Shown here: positions 44,027 through 53,430 of the stretch, in pieces
Layout of the letters: every line of letters starts with the position of its first letter
Position numbering within the stretch: the stretch's first letter is position 1
The notes under the pieces: model-generated
Told to the model about the DNA's origin: nothing
Database searches by the model: none
The model's input: only the letters and a program-made list of their open reading frames with translations
Program-made: the position numbers and the translations under genes
Assembly (NCBI RefSeq): GCF_002272135.1
Contig: NZ_NPBF01000005.1
Coordinates: 1 to 64,000 of the forward strand
Source of the DNA: Virgibacillus sp. 7505
GTDB taxonomy: Bacteria; Bacillota; Bacilli; Bacillales; Amphibacillaceae
DNA: 64,000 nucleotides
Reading direction: 5' to 3'

Positions 44027-44208
44027 AGAACCGCATTATTGTGGGCTTTTTCACCTGCCCAAAAATAGACTAGTATAATACTCACATGTATTATTTGTCG
44101 AAACTAAAACATCTGATTACCAAGAGGGCGAATGGTTAATTGACATAAATCAGCAAAGCTAGTACGCTTAAATCCCGTTAAGGAATGAAGTTTGGGGAGT
44201 AATTCAGT

Positions 44209-44562
44209 ATGTACAAATTTGAGATTGATGACAAACAGAAAGTGCTCCATATTACGGCAGAAGGGTTCTTTAAAAATAATGAATCCGCGGCCTTCATGGA
44301 GACACTTTATGAAACATTCGGATCTATCCAAGCAACCGAATACGACTTAATTGTCGACCTTATTCATTTGAATGTGATAAAGCAGAATCTGGTTTATCGA
44401 ATTGCTGATGCTTTTAAGTTATATGACGAGCTCGGTTTCCGTAATATTGTCATCATCAATCCAATTTCCATTTTAGCGAAAGTACAGCTTTTTAATATCG
44501 CAAGAAGTGTGCATTTTACCGGCACCTTCGTAGATTCACTGGAGGAATGGCGGACGCGTTAA
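44209..44562 (+). CDS. STAS/SpoIIAA-like small protein
   Basis: A 117-residue soluble protein with alternating strands and helices like the SpoIIAA/STAS-like fold (strand LHITAEGFF, helix, strand YDLIVDLIHL, helix, strand RNIVIINPIS). I do not recognise a named gene. GGGGAG lies before the ATG. It follows the PAS-MCP gene on the same strand with a 180-bp leader of its own and overlaps the convergent UMF1 gene by 4 bp. STAS-like proteins often sense or bind nucleotides or partner proteins; no specific role can be given. Confidence 0.7.
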   Translation: MYKFEIDDKQKVLHITAEGFFKNNESAAFMETLYETFGSIQATEYDLIVDLIHLNVIKQNLVYRIADAFKLYDELGFRNIVIINPISILAKVQLFNIARSVHFTGTFVDSLEEWRTR

Positions 44563-45884
44563 CACGCCGCCATCCCGTCCGGAGTTTTCTTTTTTGCCAT
44601 ATGGACAAGCAGACCTATCAGAGTGAGCACGATAAGTGAGGTCAATGCAATTCTGCTAGCCAAATCTCCGTATCCCCTTAAAACCAGCGTAATACTACCA
44701 TAAATCATCGGCCCGATGATCGAAGATACCTTTCCCGAAAAGGCGAACAAGCCAAAGAACTGCCCTTGTTTATCAACTGGAGATAAATCTACAATTAAAA
44801 TCCTCGATGTAACCCAAATTGATCCCAATGCAATCCCGAAAAGACTGCCTGCTACCCAAAACATCCATTGCGCTGTTGCCAATACTCCTATCGTCAAAGC
44901 AATTACCATGATTAAAGCCACAAATGAGAATGATCGATGGGCACCTACCCTGCCAGCTATCTGTCCAAAACAAAAGGAACCTATGATAGCCGTAACGGTG
45001 GATACGAGATAGAGAATGATGAACTGTCCTGAACTGAACCCAACAACCGTGACAGCATATACGCTCATGACAGCAATAGTTGTCGCTATCGCATCATTAA
45101 CAAAGAAATAAGCTACCATGAACCTAAAAATGGATTGATGCTTACGTATTTCCTTGAAGGTGGCGAAAATTTCTTTATAACCAGTTAATAGACTGACACT
45201 ATCCTGTTTCTGTACCGACTTCTTTTCTTTGAGGAAGAATACAATCGGAAGTGTGAACACTAAATACAGACCTGCCGTAGCAAGAAATACATATTCGTAT
45301 CCTTCATCCAGCCAAAAATAAACAAGTAAGCCTACAAGCGTGCCCATATAACCAACAGCTACACCGAACCCTGATAATGTCGATAGACGATTCCTCGGTA
45401 CCAAATCACTGATTTTCGCATCATAAAATATAAGGCTGCTGTTATAGAAGAACTTGGCCAGTACAAATACAAGAACAGTTGCTACAAACGGTACTGGCAT
45501 TCCCCATAACACTTTTTCCGAATCCCATCCTGCAAATAGACCCATTAAAACTGTACACAGAATCGAGACCGCAGCGAACCGGATGATATAACGCTGTTTA
45601 TAACCAGTCTTGTCTATCCACACCCCAAATAATGGGGAGAAGATGACAAGAAAGAAGCTGGCCAGCGCATTCGCATAGGCAATTAGCGTATTGCCTAGCT
45701 GTTCCAGTTCTGCGGTACTGCCAATTGCATCGGTTACATAAAATGGAAAGAAGACGGTTGTAATATTTGATGAAAAAATCGTATTGGCAAAGTCATATAA
45801 AGCCCACGACAAAATAGGCAGAGACAGCAAAAAACCAAAGCCCCGGTTTTGATCGGATGTCCGCCTTAAACGTTTACTTTCCAT
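44559..45884 (-). CDS. UMF1-family MFS permease
   Basis: About 441 residues with 11 to 12 membrane helices. The UMF1 (ATG22-like) hallmarks SWALYDFANTIFSSNITTVFFPFYV at the first helix region (positions about 20-45) and FYDAKISDLVPRNRLSTLSG are present, together with GKVSSIIGPMIYG late in the protein. The start ATG at 45884 has AAGGAGG 7 bases upstream; the alternative at 45917 would place that site inside the coding region. Proposed roles in the family are amino acid or peptide efflux; unknown here. Confidence 0.85.
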   Translation of the reverse strand: MESKRLRRTSDQNRGFGFLLSLPILSWALYDFANTIFSSNITTVFFPFYVTDAIGSTAELEQLGNTLIAYANALASFFLVIFSPLFGVWIDKTGYKQRYIIRFAAVSILCTVLMGLFAGWDSEKVLWGMPVPFVATVLVFVLAKFFYNSSLIFYDAKISDLVPRNRLSTLSGFGVAVGYMGTLVGLLVYFWLDEGYEYVFLATAGLYLVFTLPIVFFLKEKKSVQKQDSVSLLTGYKEIFATFKEIRKHQSIFRFMVAYFFVNDAIATTIAVMSVYAVTVVGFSSGQFIILYLVSTVTAIIGSFCFGQIAGRVGAHRSFSFVALIMVIALTIGVLATAQWMFWVAGSLFGIALGSIWVTSRILIVDLSPVDKQGQFFGLFAFSGKVSSIIGPMIYGSITLVLRGYGDLASRIALTSLIVLTLIGLLVHMAKKKTPDGMAAC

Positions 45885-46156
45885 AGGAAACCTCCTTTTT
45901 CTTCCACTATACCTCATGCTTGTTTACCCGCATGTCTATTTACAAAAAAATTACAGTTTGCCGAAAAGTTCCTGCTTCCAATGCGACTGCGATTGATTAA
46001 TGTTATTTAAAAGCTGGTGGATATGGGTGATTCGCTTTCGCTTTCGTTTTCGTTTAAAAGAGAAAGGATAAAGCTTCTAAGAACTAATTGCCATGCTGCC
46101 TGTCAGTTGTCCTGTTAATTCGATTGGTACGGTTAGGCATTAAACACGGCATACAA
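45885..46156. other. Intergenic region upstream of the UMF1 gene
   Basis: About 270 bp with no supportable gene. It contains a short hexanucleotide array at 46031-46054 (see the repeat entry). The UMF1 promoter should be near 45900-45960 but no consensus pair is convincing. Confidence 0.5.
46031..46054 (+). repeat. Hexanucleotide tandem array, four TTCGYT units
   Basis: Two TTCGCT units followed by two TTCGTT units, in non-coding DNA between two genes that both lie on the minus strand. Confidence 0.8.
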
Positions 46157-46194
46157 AAAGACACGGAAACAATCGTAATTGTTTCCGTGTCTTT
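46157..46194 (-). terminator. Terminator of the VWA lipoprotein gene
   Basis: Perfect 17-bp stem (46157-46173 with 46178-46194) with a 4-base loop, beginning at the stop codon; ends in T-rich sequence on the minus strand. Confidence 0.92.
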
Positions 46195-47588
46195 CACTGA
46201 GAGACGTTCTCCTTCAGCTTCTTCATTTCTTCTACCCACGCCATTACTTCAGCACGGATCTCTTCTTGCCGTTCATTTACCTGGTCAATCTTTTCTGCTT
46301 CCAGTTTGCTCAACTCTTGTTTCGCTGTATCAAAGCGTTCCTGGATAAGCTGCGATACAGCAGCGCTCATTTCCTCTGTGATGACTCCGTCGTTTGCAAG
46401 TCTTGTAAGTGCTGCTTCGTACCGCACCTCTTCATTATCCATTATATTTGCTATATTAGCGAGTACCTGCCGCTGGCGATCATATTCATCGCCTACTTCC
46501 CATCCATTCGGAGGTATATTGACAGGCGCCCATGCCAAGTCCAAGTTGGATGGCAGCCATTCATATTCAATGGTAGTTTGCAGATCTGCTGCACTATTAG
46601 CAGCGTAATATTCACCTCTGCCCGCCTCAGCTACATCAGCAAGTTGATTTTCCGATTCCTCATCGACATCGAACCCAATAACATTAATAATGCCCGTCTT
46701 ATACGATGCTGCTTGTTCGGCTGCTTTAACCGGATCACCGCCGCAAGTCTCTTTACCATCGCTGACAATATAGATTGCGGTTGCACCATCCATTGAACTG
46801 CTTTTATCAGCTGCTTCTTCAATTGCTCCTGCCAGCGGCGTCCAGCCTCTGGCCTCGATTTGATCTGTTGCTTCACTAAATTTCTGGTTGTCATAAGCAC
46901 TTGAGGCATATACCTCTTCAATACCCGAACAAGACTCATCCATATCTGCATCTGATTCAGATCCTTCATGCCCATAGACAATCAGGGAAAAATTACTTGA
47001 ATTGCCCAGTGTTTTAGCGAAACTCTTCACAGCATCTTTGGCAACTTTCATCTTTTGCTCCCCGTCTACTTCCAGAAGCATACTGGAGCTGGCATCCAGC
47101 AAAATAATGGCGTTTTCAGCTTCAGATGATGCACCAGCATCTCCTGAAGCTTTCGGCTGCGGCAGATACGGATCATCGAAAGAAGGCTCCAGATCTTCTG
47201 CCTCCTGAATCGTTTCCCCATAATACGGACTCCCCAGAACAGCTATTAAAGCCTTATGCAGTGTTTCAGGGTCATCATCCGCCTCGATTGTTTCCTTTAA
47301 GGATGGAACTGCTGCATCAACAAAGTCAGTAACAGATACATTTTCCTCATTTTTTGCTGTATCAGCTTCTATTGGAATTTCAGAAGTCTCTTTTCCGCCC
47401 TGTTGTTCTTTAAGCTTTGACAGCGACCCTTCCGTGCTGACTTCCTGTATCGCGTTTACATCCAATTTACCGACTGCTTCTTCAGTCGCCTCTTTAGCAG
47501 CAGATTCTTCAACTGGAGCACTATTCGAACTGCATGCTGCCAATAGCATAAGCGAAACCAAAAGCAAAAAAACGGAAGTGCTTTTCAT
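46194..47588 (-). CDS. VWA-domain lipoprotein
   Basis: A 464-residue exported lipoprotein: signal peptide with lipobox LAAC (Cys19), a long acidic, Ser/Glu-rich linker (20-155), then a von Willebrand factor A domain (about 157-345) with an intact metal site DASSSM at its first strand, TPLAGAIEEAADK and SDGKETCGG. A coiled-coil C-terminal region (about 365-464) is rich in Glu and Lys. Similar to Bacillus subtilis YwmC/YwmD-type proteins; ligand unknown. It has a perfect sigma-W-type promoter, so it is probably an envelope-stress protein. Confidence 0.86.
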   Translation of the reverse strand: MKSTSVFLLLVSLMLLAACSSNSAPVEESAAKEATEEAVGKLDVNAIQEVSTEGSLSKLKEQQGGKETSEIPIEADTAKNEENVSVTDFVDAAVPSLKETIEADDDPETLHKALIAVLGSPYYGETIQEAEDLEPSFDDPYLPQPKASGDAGASSEAENAIILLDASSSMLLEVDGEQKMKVAKDAVKSFAKTLGNSSNFSLIVYGHEGSESDADMDESCSGIEEVYASSAYDNQKFSEATDQIEARGWTPLAGAIEEAADKSSSMDGATAIYIVSDGKETCGGDPVKAAEQAASYKTGIINVIGFDVDEESENQLADVAEAGRGEYYAANSAADLQTTIEYEWLPSNLDLAWAPVNIPPNGWEVGDEYDRQRQVLANIANIMDNEEVRYEAALTRLANDGVITEEMSAAVSQLIQERFDTAKQELSKLEAEKIDQVNERQEEIRAEVMAWVEEMKKLKENVSQ

Positions 47589-47621
47589 CCGAACTTCACT
47601 CCTCTCCTCTATTGCTATCAG

Positions 47622-47647
47622 TACGATTCATCACCAGCTAAGTTTCA
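47622..47647 (-). promoter_or_regulatory. Sigma-W-type ECF promoter of the VWA lipoprotein gene
   Basis: On the minus strand TGAAAC (complement of 47642-47647), 16-base spacer, CGTA (complement of 47622-47625), 33 bases upstream of the start codon. Same architecture as the PspA operon promoter. Confidence 0.82.
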
Positions 47648-47669
47648 AGTTTAGTGAAACAGAACCCCA

Positions 47670-48011
47670 CTACTCCGTCACTTGTTCCACGATGGAATGC
47701 CCTGTCGAATCATCATCGTACATCCATTGCCACTGTTCATGCAGACGTATCCTGCCATCTGCCAAGATTTCTGGTATGGAGACACAATGCCCGCTCCTAA
47801 GCTCATATTGATTATTAATATGATGGTAACGGAAACGAAGCTTACCATCTGGTTCCACCAGGCCGATCAGCCTTCCCTCCAGTATTGATCCGCCCGCATA
47901 ATCCGCAGTAAGAATCTGACCTTCTTGCCGATAATGAAAGGTAGTTTCACTGGATGTTTCTCCGTTATCTGTGTTCGTGACAGCGCGGAAAGTCAGGTTA
48001 TGATAATTCAT
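47670..48011 (-). CDS. Small conserved protein of the family often labelled n-acetylglutamate synthase
   Basis: A 113-residue soluble, beta-rich protein ([20 protein letters not shown] start; [28 protein letters not shown]). In Bacillus genomes this family is commonly named n-acetylglutamate synthase, but it has no acetyltransferase motif and I doubt that function. It overlaps the purT 3' end by 14 bp; its ribosome site GGAGGGACAGG lies inside purT, so the two are translationally coupled. True role unknown. Confidence 0.8.
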   Translation of the reverse strand: MNYHNLTFRAVTNTDNGETSSETTFHYRQEGQILTADYAGGSILEGRLIGLVEPDGKLRFRYHHINNQYELRSGHCVSIPEILADGRIRLHEQWQWMYDDDSTGHSIVEQVTE

Positions 48012-49170
48012 CCTGTCCCTCCACTTTAAGCCGTTTCCTTGCCTGTTCAGCGCGCAACCTTGCTTCTTCCACTGTTTCAGCAACGGATAATGCTACTGCA
48101 ACTCTGCGGCCTACTGTCGTCACTGGTTTACGGAAGACACGGATCTGCGTCTGGGGCTCCTGCAGCGCTTCTCTTAAACCCGAAATACGATAAGATTCCA
48201 ATGCTGTATCTGCTTTTAACGGACTAGTTGCACCAGGCTGCACAAGCTTGATCTCTGTAATCGGCAAGCCTAATATTGACCGTACGTGCAAGGCAAACTG
48301 AGACAGTTGCTGTGTCACCATTGTCACCATGCCTGTGTCATGCGGACGTGGTGAAACTTCACTGAAGTAGACTTGATCTCCAGCAAGGAAAAGTTCTACT
48401 CCAAACAAGCCGTATCCGCCTAATCCTGTTGTGATACGCTCGGCTATCTCCTGTGCTTCTTCCAGCTGATAATCTGTCAGCTGATGCGGCTGCCAGGAAG
48501 CGATATAGTCACCATTTTCCTGTTCGTGCCCAATTGGCTCGCAGAAGAAAGTGCCGTTTACCGCCCGGACTGTCAGCAGGGTGATTTCCGCGTCAAAACG
48601 AATGAATTCCTCTACAATGACACGTGGTTTCTGTACCCTTCCGCCTTCCATGGCAATTTGCCAGCTTCGTTCGATGTCCTCTGTATTTCGGCAGACACAT
48701 TGTCCTTTGCCAGAAGAACTCATCAACGGCTTGATAACACATGGAAACCCGATCTCTTCTACCGCTTCCTGAAATGCTTCATATGTATCCGCAAAACGAT
48801 AGCCTGCTGTCGGAAGATCCAATGTTTCTGCAGCAAATCTGCGGATGCCTTCACGATCCATCGTCAGCTGTGCAGCTTTTGCAGTAGGTACGACATGATA
48901 ACCTTCCTTCTCCAGCTCAATCAATTCGTCTGTAGCGATTGCTTCGATCTCTGGAACTATAAAATCTGGTTTCTCCCAATCTACGATCTGTCTGAGCTTT
49001 TCTGGATCAAGCATATCGATGACATAGCTGCGGTCGGCAACTGCCATTGCCGGAGCCCCATCGTATCTATCGACTGCTATCGTCTCTACACCGAGTCGCT
49101 GTGCTTCGATGACAACCTCTTTTCCAAGTTCTCCAGATCCGAGCAGCAGCAGTTTTTTCGTTTGATACAT
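47998..49170 (-). CDS. purT: Formate-dependent phosphoribosylglycinamide formyltransferase
   Basis: ATP-grasp enzyme of 390 residues that makes formyl-GAR from GAR, formate and ATP in purine synthesis. N-terminal domain with [12 protein letters not shown] (about 8-19) and [10 protein letters not shown]; central ATP-grasp with [15 protein letters not shown] and [42 protein letters not shown] metal-site segment (about 275-302). Length is normal. A PurR-box is not obvious upstream. Followed by a coupled small protein. Confidence 0.95.
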   Translation of the reverse strand: MYQTKKLLLLGSGELGKEVVIEAQRLGVETIAVDRYDGAPAMAVADRSYVIDMLDPEKLRQIVDWEKPDFIVPEIEAIATDELIELEKEGYHVVPTAKAAQLTMDREGIRRFAAETLDLPTAGYRFADTYEAFQEAVEEIGFPCVIKPLMSSSGKGQCVCRNTEDIERSWQIAMEGGRVQKPRVIVEEFIRFDAEITLLTVRAVNGTFFCEPIGHEQENGDYIASWQPHQLTDYQLEEAQEIAERITTGLGGYGLFGVELFLAGDQVYFSEVSPRPHDTGMVTMVTQQLSQFALHVRSILGLPITEIKLVQPGATSPLKADTALESYRISGLREALQEPQTQIRVFRKPVTTVGRRVAVALSVAETVEEARLRAEQARKRLKVEGQDELS

Positions 49171-49296
49171 ACTATCGCCTCCTGAGTTGCAATTAGTAAA
49201 AAGTTTTGCGCCATGATTCGACTTTATCTGATAAACTTATGTTACCATGCCTGTCCAATTCAGGTAATCCTTACTTTTGCCGCAGGAGGAAAAACG

Positions 49297-51654
49297 TTGC
49301 TTCCGTTCATTGATATACCGGGTGTCCATTTTCTTTATACAATTACCAGCGTATTGCTCATAAGCGTACTCACCAGGCTTGTATTATATGTGAGCCAGCA
49401 AATGATGCGGACTGCAGTCAGTACCTGGAAAGTAATTCTATTATCATTAGGAACTGGCTTGAGTGCTGTACTGGCTACATATTCTTTTACCCTATCAATT
49501 GATGCGGATCCTGCACCGCAAGCAACATGGCTTTTTTTCGCAATCAATTTTTGTGTAAGTTCCATTAGCGGTGCTCTTATTCTGCTTGTCGTTCGCAGTC
49601 CTATTGGAAATACCAAACATGATTTGCTTATCAGCCTTTTATTGGCCGCTTTGATATATCTTTTGCACATGATGACACCGTTTTTCTTATATCCGGATTT
49701 GCGTGATGTCCACCTTGTAGAAGTACTTACTGCCATAGTTATGACACAATCGACGATATTCAGCTTATTCCGTTTCGTCAATATGTACACAAATGGAGAA
49801 CAAATGAAGTGGAGCAAGCTGCTGCTGTCACTCGGAAGCCTGATGTCAGGAATTGCCATTGTCGGTTTAGGTTATTGCATCTTTGCAGCTTTCACTTCTT
49901 ATCATTCAGCAGCGTCCCATAGCTTTCACTTTTTAATTCCAACAGTTATCGTTTTGACTTCCAATACAGTCTTGACTGTCATTCCGCTGCTTTATAGAAA
50001 CAGAGCACTGCTGATGACACATCAGCTCTATCAATCACTGTTCAATGACAATCCTAATGCTGTATTGGCAGTCAAGAGTGATGGTTCGATTCAGCATGCC
50101 AATAAAGAAAGCAAGTTTTTGACTGGTTATGATGAGGAAACTATCACAAAGATGGATGCAGCGGCTCTGTTCCTCGATAAGGAAATATTCCGTGATTACC
50201 TAAGTATTATTGAAAATGGCAGGTCACATCAATGGGACACTAAAATAATCAACCGTTCCGGCGTTCAAAAAGATGTACACATAACTGGCATACCCACTAT
50301 TGTGAAGCATCATATCGTTGGTTACTTTCTCGTCATCAAAGACATCTCACATATGATTGAAACAGCCAAACAAGTTGAATTCCTTGCCTATCATGACGAT
50401 CTGACCAAACTGCCCAATCGCCGCCTTATGCAGCAGCAAATGCAGGACTATGCAGACAAGGGCATTACTTTCAGTATTCTGTTGATTGATTACGATTTGT
50501 TCAAACGCATCAATGATATTTTCGGACATTCCTTTGGGGATAAGGTATTAATTGAAACAGCAAGTCGACTGGAAAAAATCCTGGATGGCAAAGGCACCGT
50601 CAATCGGGTCGGCGGAGATGAGTTCCTGCTTATCGTTCCTGGAAAGCCCTCCAATCAACTGGCTCAAGTCATTGTCGAGCAGTTCCGGCAGCCGATGCGG
50701 CTTCAGGATTATGAACTCGTATTGCAGGCAAGTATCGGTATTGCTTCCTTCCCGGAACATGCGGAAGACATGGATAATCTCTATAAGTACGCTGATATAG
50801 CAATGTATCAAACGAAAGAAAACGGCGGAAATAATTACACTGTGTTTCAGCCGGAAATGGCAGAAAAACAGGTGCTTCGTTTCGAGATTGAGCATGAGCT
50901 GCAGGAAGCAATCGAAACACAGGCTTTTGATTTATACTTCCAGCCAAAATTCCACAGCTTCACACGTACCATAACCGGAGCGGAGGTGCTGCTCCGCTGG
51001 CATCACCCCGAGCGCGGCTTCATTCCTCCAAATGTGTTCATTCCGATTGCTGAGGAGAGCGGATTGATTGTCGCAATTGAACGCAGTGTTATTGAACGTG
51101 TAATGGCTTGCTTATCGAAGTGGCGGAAAGAAACATACGAATGCACTATCCCTTGCATTTCCATCAACGTATCTGTGATTACATTCCTGCAGGATGATTT
51201 CTCCAGTTTCTTCCGGGAGCGACTGAAGCATTATAATCTGACCGGGAACATGCTGGAGCTCGAAATCACAGAACGTGTTGTCATGCAGAACGAAACCAAA
51301 ATAAATTCCACCCTCCAGAAACTGCGCGAAACAGGCGTTAAGATTAGTATCGATGATTTCGGTACAGGATATAGTTCCTTGAACTACCTGGACAAACTCC
51401 AGGTCGATATTTTAAAAATTGATCAAACGTTCATTCAACATATCGAGTATAATCAATCCATTGTTGCCACCATCCTGTCGCTGGCTGAAAACCTCAAGCT
51501 TCACACAATAGCCGAAGGGGTTGAAACGGAAGCACAGCTGCAAGCACTTCGCGGACTTGGCTGCACAGAGGTACAAGGTTATCTGTTTTCCAAGCCACTT
51601 CCCCAATCTGATTTTGAGTCAGGTTATATTTTGCAAATACCCGCGGATGCCTAG
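49297..51654 (+). CDS. Membrane PAS-GGDEF-EAL cyclic-di-GMP enzyme (DgcW/YkoW-like)
   Basis: About 785 residues: seven N-terminal membrane helices (about 10-235), a PAS domain (about 243-355), GGDEF domain with intact GGDEF (439-443) and EAL domain with EVLLRW, SINVS, LEITE, DDFGTGYSS, KID and AEGVE all retained. Both synthesis and breakdown of c-di-GMP look possible. No RxxD inhibitory site precedes GGDEF. The layout equals Bacillus subtilis YkoW (MHYT-PAS-GGDEF-EAL), though MHYT motifs are not obvious here. TTG 49297, 7 bases after AGGAGG, is taken as start. It is just upstream of YkoS- and YkoT-like genes. Confidence 0.88.
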   Translation: MLPFIDIPGVHFLYTITSVLLISVLTRLVLYVSQQMMRTAVSTWKVILLSLGTGLSAVLATYSFTLSIDADPAPQATWLFFAINFCVSSISGALILLVVRSPIGNTKHDLLISLLLAALIYLLHMMTPFFLYPDLRDVHLVEVLTAIVMTQSTIFSLFRFVNMYTNGEQMKWSKLLLSLGSLMSGIAIVGLGYCIFAAFTSYHSAASHSFHFLIPTVIVLTSNTVLTVIPLLYRNRALLMTHQLYQSLFNDNPNAVLAVKSDGSIQHANKESKFLTGYDEETITKMDAAALFLDKEIFRDYLSIIENGRSHQWDTKIINRSGVQKDVHITGIPTIVKHHIVGYFLVIKDISHMIETAKQVEFLAYHDDLTKLPNRRLMQQQMQDYADKGITFSILLIDYDLFKRINDIFGHSFGDKVLIETASRLEKILDGKGTVNRVGGDEFLLIVPGKPSNQLAQVIVEQFRQPMRLQDYELVLQASIGIASFPEHAEDMDNLYKYADIAMYQTKENGGNNYTVFQPEMAEKQVLRFEIEHELQEAIETQAFDLYFQPKFHSFTRTITGAEVLLRWHHPERGFIPPNVFIPIAEESGLIVAIERSVIERVMACLSKWRKETYECTIPCISINVSVITFLQDDFSSFFRERLKHYNLTGNMLELEITERVVMQNETKINSTLQKLRETGVKISIDDFGTGYSSLNYLDKLQVDILKIDQTFIQHIEYNQSIVATILSLAENLKLHTIAEGVETEAQLQALRGLGCTEVQGYLFSKPLPQSDFESGYILQIPADA

Positions 51655-51672
51655 CATTCCGGGTATTTTTTG
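51635..51672 (+). terminator. Terminator of the GGDEF-EAL gene
   Basis: AAATACCC/GGGTATTT (51635-51642, 51661-51668) with an inner GGATGC/GCATTCC stem and a T-run; overlaps the stop codon. Confidence 0.85.
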
Positions 51673-51731
51673 TATAGATCTTTTCCTGCTGCCGCATACT
51701 AACAGCATTACTTTGGGAGGATGTGGGAATA

Positions 51732-53417
51732 TTGCGGAACTATGCTGACAAAAAAGCCATCTTGCTGTGCGCGGCAGCGATACTGGTCTTCGTCTCTCCC
51801 CTATTCCTGCTGGGAGATCACGCCCATATCCGGGTACATGATAATCTCGACTCCAATCTGGCTTGGTATAAAGTACTTGCTGAAAGCGGGCAAATGTTCG
51901 GCGGCGTCCATGCGGTAATTCCACAGATTATCGGGGGGCTGCCCCGGGATGCTGTCGGCACAGAATGGACACTCATCGTTTGGCTGCACGCTTGGTTTCC
52001 GACAATGACCGCTTACGCAATCAGTCAGCTGCTTACCCGACTGATTGCGTTTCTTGGTATGTATTTGCTGCTCCGTACCCATGTCATACGGAATGTCAAA
52101 GCGCATTGGATTACAGCTCTCGTTTCACTAGCATTCGCTCTCACACCGTTCTGGCCCTCCGGCATGCTTAGCACTATGGGGCACCCGTTAGCACTTTGGG
52201 CTTTCCTGTCTATCAGATCCAAAAAAGCAAATTGGATGCATTGGACCGCTATTACCTTATTACCGCTATATGCTAGTTTCGTTCTAGGATTTTTCTTCTT
52301 CCTCGCGCTTATGGGGATTGTATGGCTGGTCGACCTGCTTCGGTATCGCAGGCTGAATCTGCTATTCTTGGCAAGCATCATCTGGATGACAGCTATTTTC
52401 CTGGCAACGGATTACCGGCTCGTCTATACAATGATTGCCGGTTCCGAAGCGATGCATCGTGTTGATTTCGTGTCTTCGAGACAGGATTTTGCTCAAACAC
52501 TCCGTTTGTTCTGGAAAAACTTTACGCTGGGACATAATCACGTTATGACACTACACACCTTTGTGATCCTGCCTGTACTGACGATTGCTTTGCTGCTGGT
52601 CCTCTTCAGTCGAGGTCGGACAAGGCCGATGTACATTTATCTCGGCCTCACCGGTTTGAATCTGCTGTTATCTTTTTGGTACGCCCTTTGGTTCAATAAG
52701 ATTTGGAGAATACCAAAAGAACATGTCGATATACTTTCTGCATTTAATTTTGCCCGTTTCCATTTCCTTCGTCCGCTCGTAATTTATGTTAGTTTCGGGT
52801 TGGCATGCTACCTGCTATGGCGGCTTGGAAAGCGCAGCATACGCGTTTTTGTGTACGTGTGCCTCTGTCTCCAGCTTGTCGTATTGGCACTATCCAACGA
52901 AGAGATCGTTTATGGCCTATATAAGCAAACACCTTCTGTCGAGGCCTTCTATGCTGTCGATCAATTCCGGGAAATCCGCGACTATATCGGCAAGTCTCAA
53001 GACACATATAAGGTGGCAAGCATCGGTTTGCATCCTGCTATTGCCCAATACAACGGTTTCTACACTGTCGATACATACAACAATATTATCCCTTTGACCT
53101 ACAAGCATCAGTTCCGTGAAGTCATTGCAGGAGAGCTGGAAAAAAGTAAGAACCTGACACGTTACTTCGATGAATGGGGCAGCCGGCTGTATATTTTTTC
53201 GGCAGAGCTAGGAAAGCATTATGACTTTCGGAAAGATTCCGACCGCAGCATCCAGAATCTTGATTTGAATGCAGAGGCTTTACGAGATCTTGGCGGTGCC
53301 TTCATTTTGTCTTCCGTTTGGATCGAGAATGCGGCCGAGAATGATTTACACTATGAACGAAGTTTCGATCATGCCGACTCTGCTTGGAAAGTCCATCTAT
53401 ACCGGGTACAACCATAA
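51732..53417 (+). CDS. Polytopic membrane protein, DUF6044 (YkoS-like), GT-C-type topology
   Basis: About 561 residues with around ten membrane helices and a C-terminal extracytoplasmic part of roughly 150 residues (from about 400). After the first helix lies a conserved acidic VHDNLDSNLAWYK segment, the usual position of catalytic acids in GT-C glycosyltransferases. Close in pattern to Bacillus subtilis YkoS. The start is uncertain: GTG 51723 is only 2 bases from GGGAGG, so TTG 51732 is preferred. It is followed 13 bp later by a GtrB-like glycosyltransferase; the pair probably moves a lipid-linked sugar onto a surface polymer. Confidence 0.8.
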   Translation: MRNYADKKAILLCAAAILVFVSPLFLLGDHAHIRVHDNLDSNLAWYKVLAESGQMFGGVHAVIPQIIGGLPRDAVGTEWTLIVWLHAWFPTMTAYAISQLLTRLIAFLGMYLLLRTHVIRNVKAHWITALVSLAFALTPFWPSGMLSTMGHPLALWAFLSIRSKKANWMHWTAITLLPLYASFVLGFFFFLALMGIVWLVDLLRYRRLNLLFLASIIWMTAIFLATDYRLVYTMIAGSEAMHRVDFVSSRQDFAQTLRLFWKNFTLGHNHVMTLHTFVILPVLTIALLLVLFSRGRTRPMYIYLGLTGLNLLLSFWYALWFNKIWRIPKEHVDILSAFNFARFHFLRPLVIYVSFGLACYLLWRLGKRSIRVFVYVCLCLQLVVLALSNEEIVYGLYKQTPSVEAFYAVDQFREIRDYIGKSQDTYKVASIGLHPAIAQYNGFYTVDTYNNIIPLTYKHQFREVIAGELEKSKNLTRYFDEWGSRLYIFSAELGKHYDFRKDSDRSIQNLDLNAEALRDLGGAFILSSVWIENAAENDLHYERSFDHADSAWKVHLYRVQP

Positions 53418-53430
53418 AGGAGGGAATCCA

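Noticed and set aside
44100-44208. Complete GEMM-type c-di-GMP riboswitch
   Set aside because: Only a GCAAAGCTA fragment matches; the tetraloop, receptor and conserved pairing are absent.
47654-47679. Plus-strand TGAAAC followed by CGTC at a 15-base spacing
   Set aside because: Spacing is one short, the -10 is CGTC, and it would read antisense into the purT unit with no gene downstream; the minus-strand sigma-W-type promoter a few bases away is far better.
48484-49185. 233-residue plus-strand frame opposite purT
   Set aside because: purT is certain from motifs; the opposite frame is Cys/Phe-rich with no homology or ribosome site.
51721-51918. ATG at 51721 directly after GGGAGG
   Set aside because: It opens a different, short frame with no homology; the YkoS-like frame is the real one.
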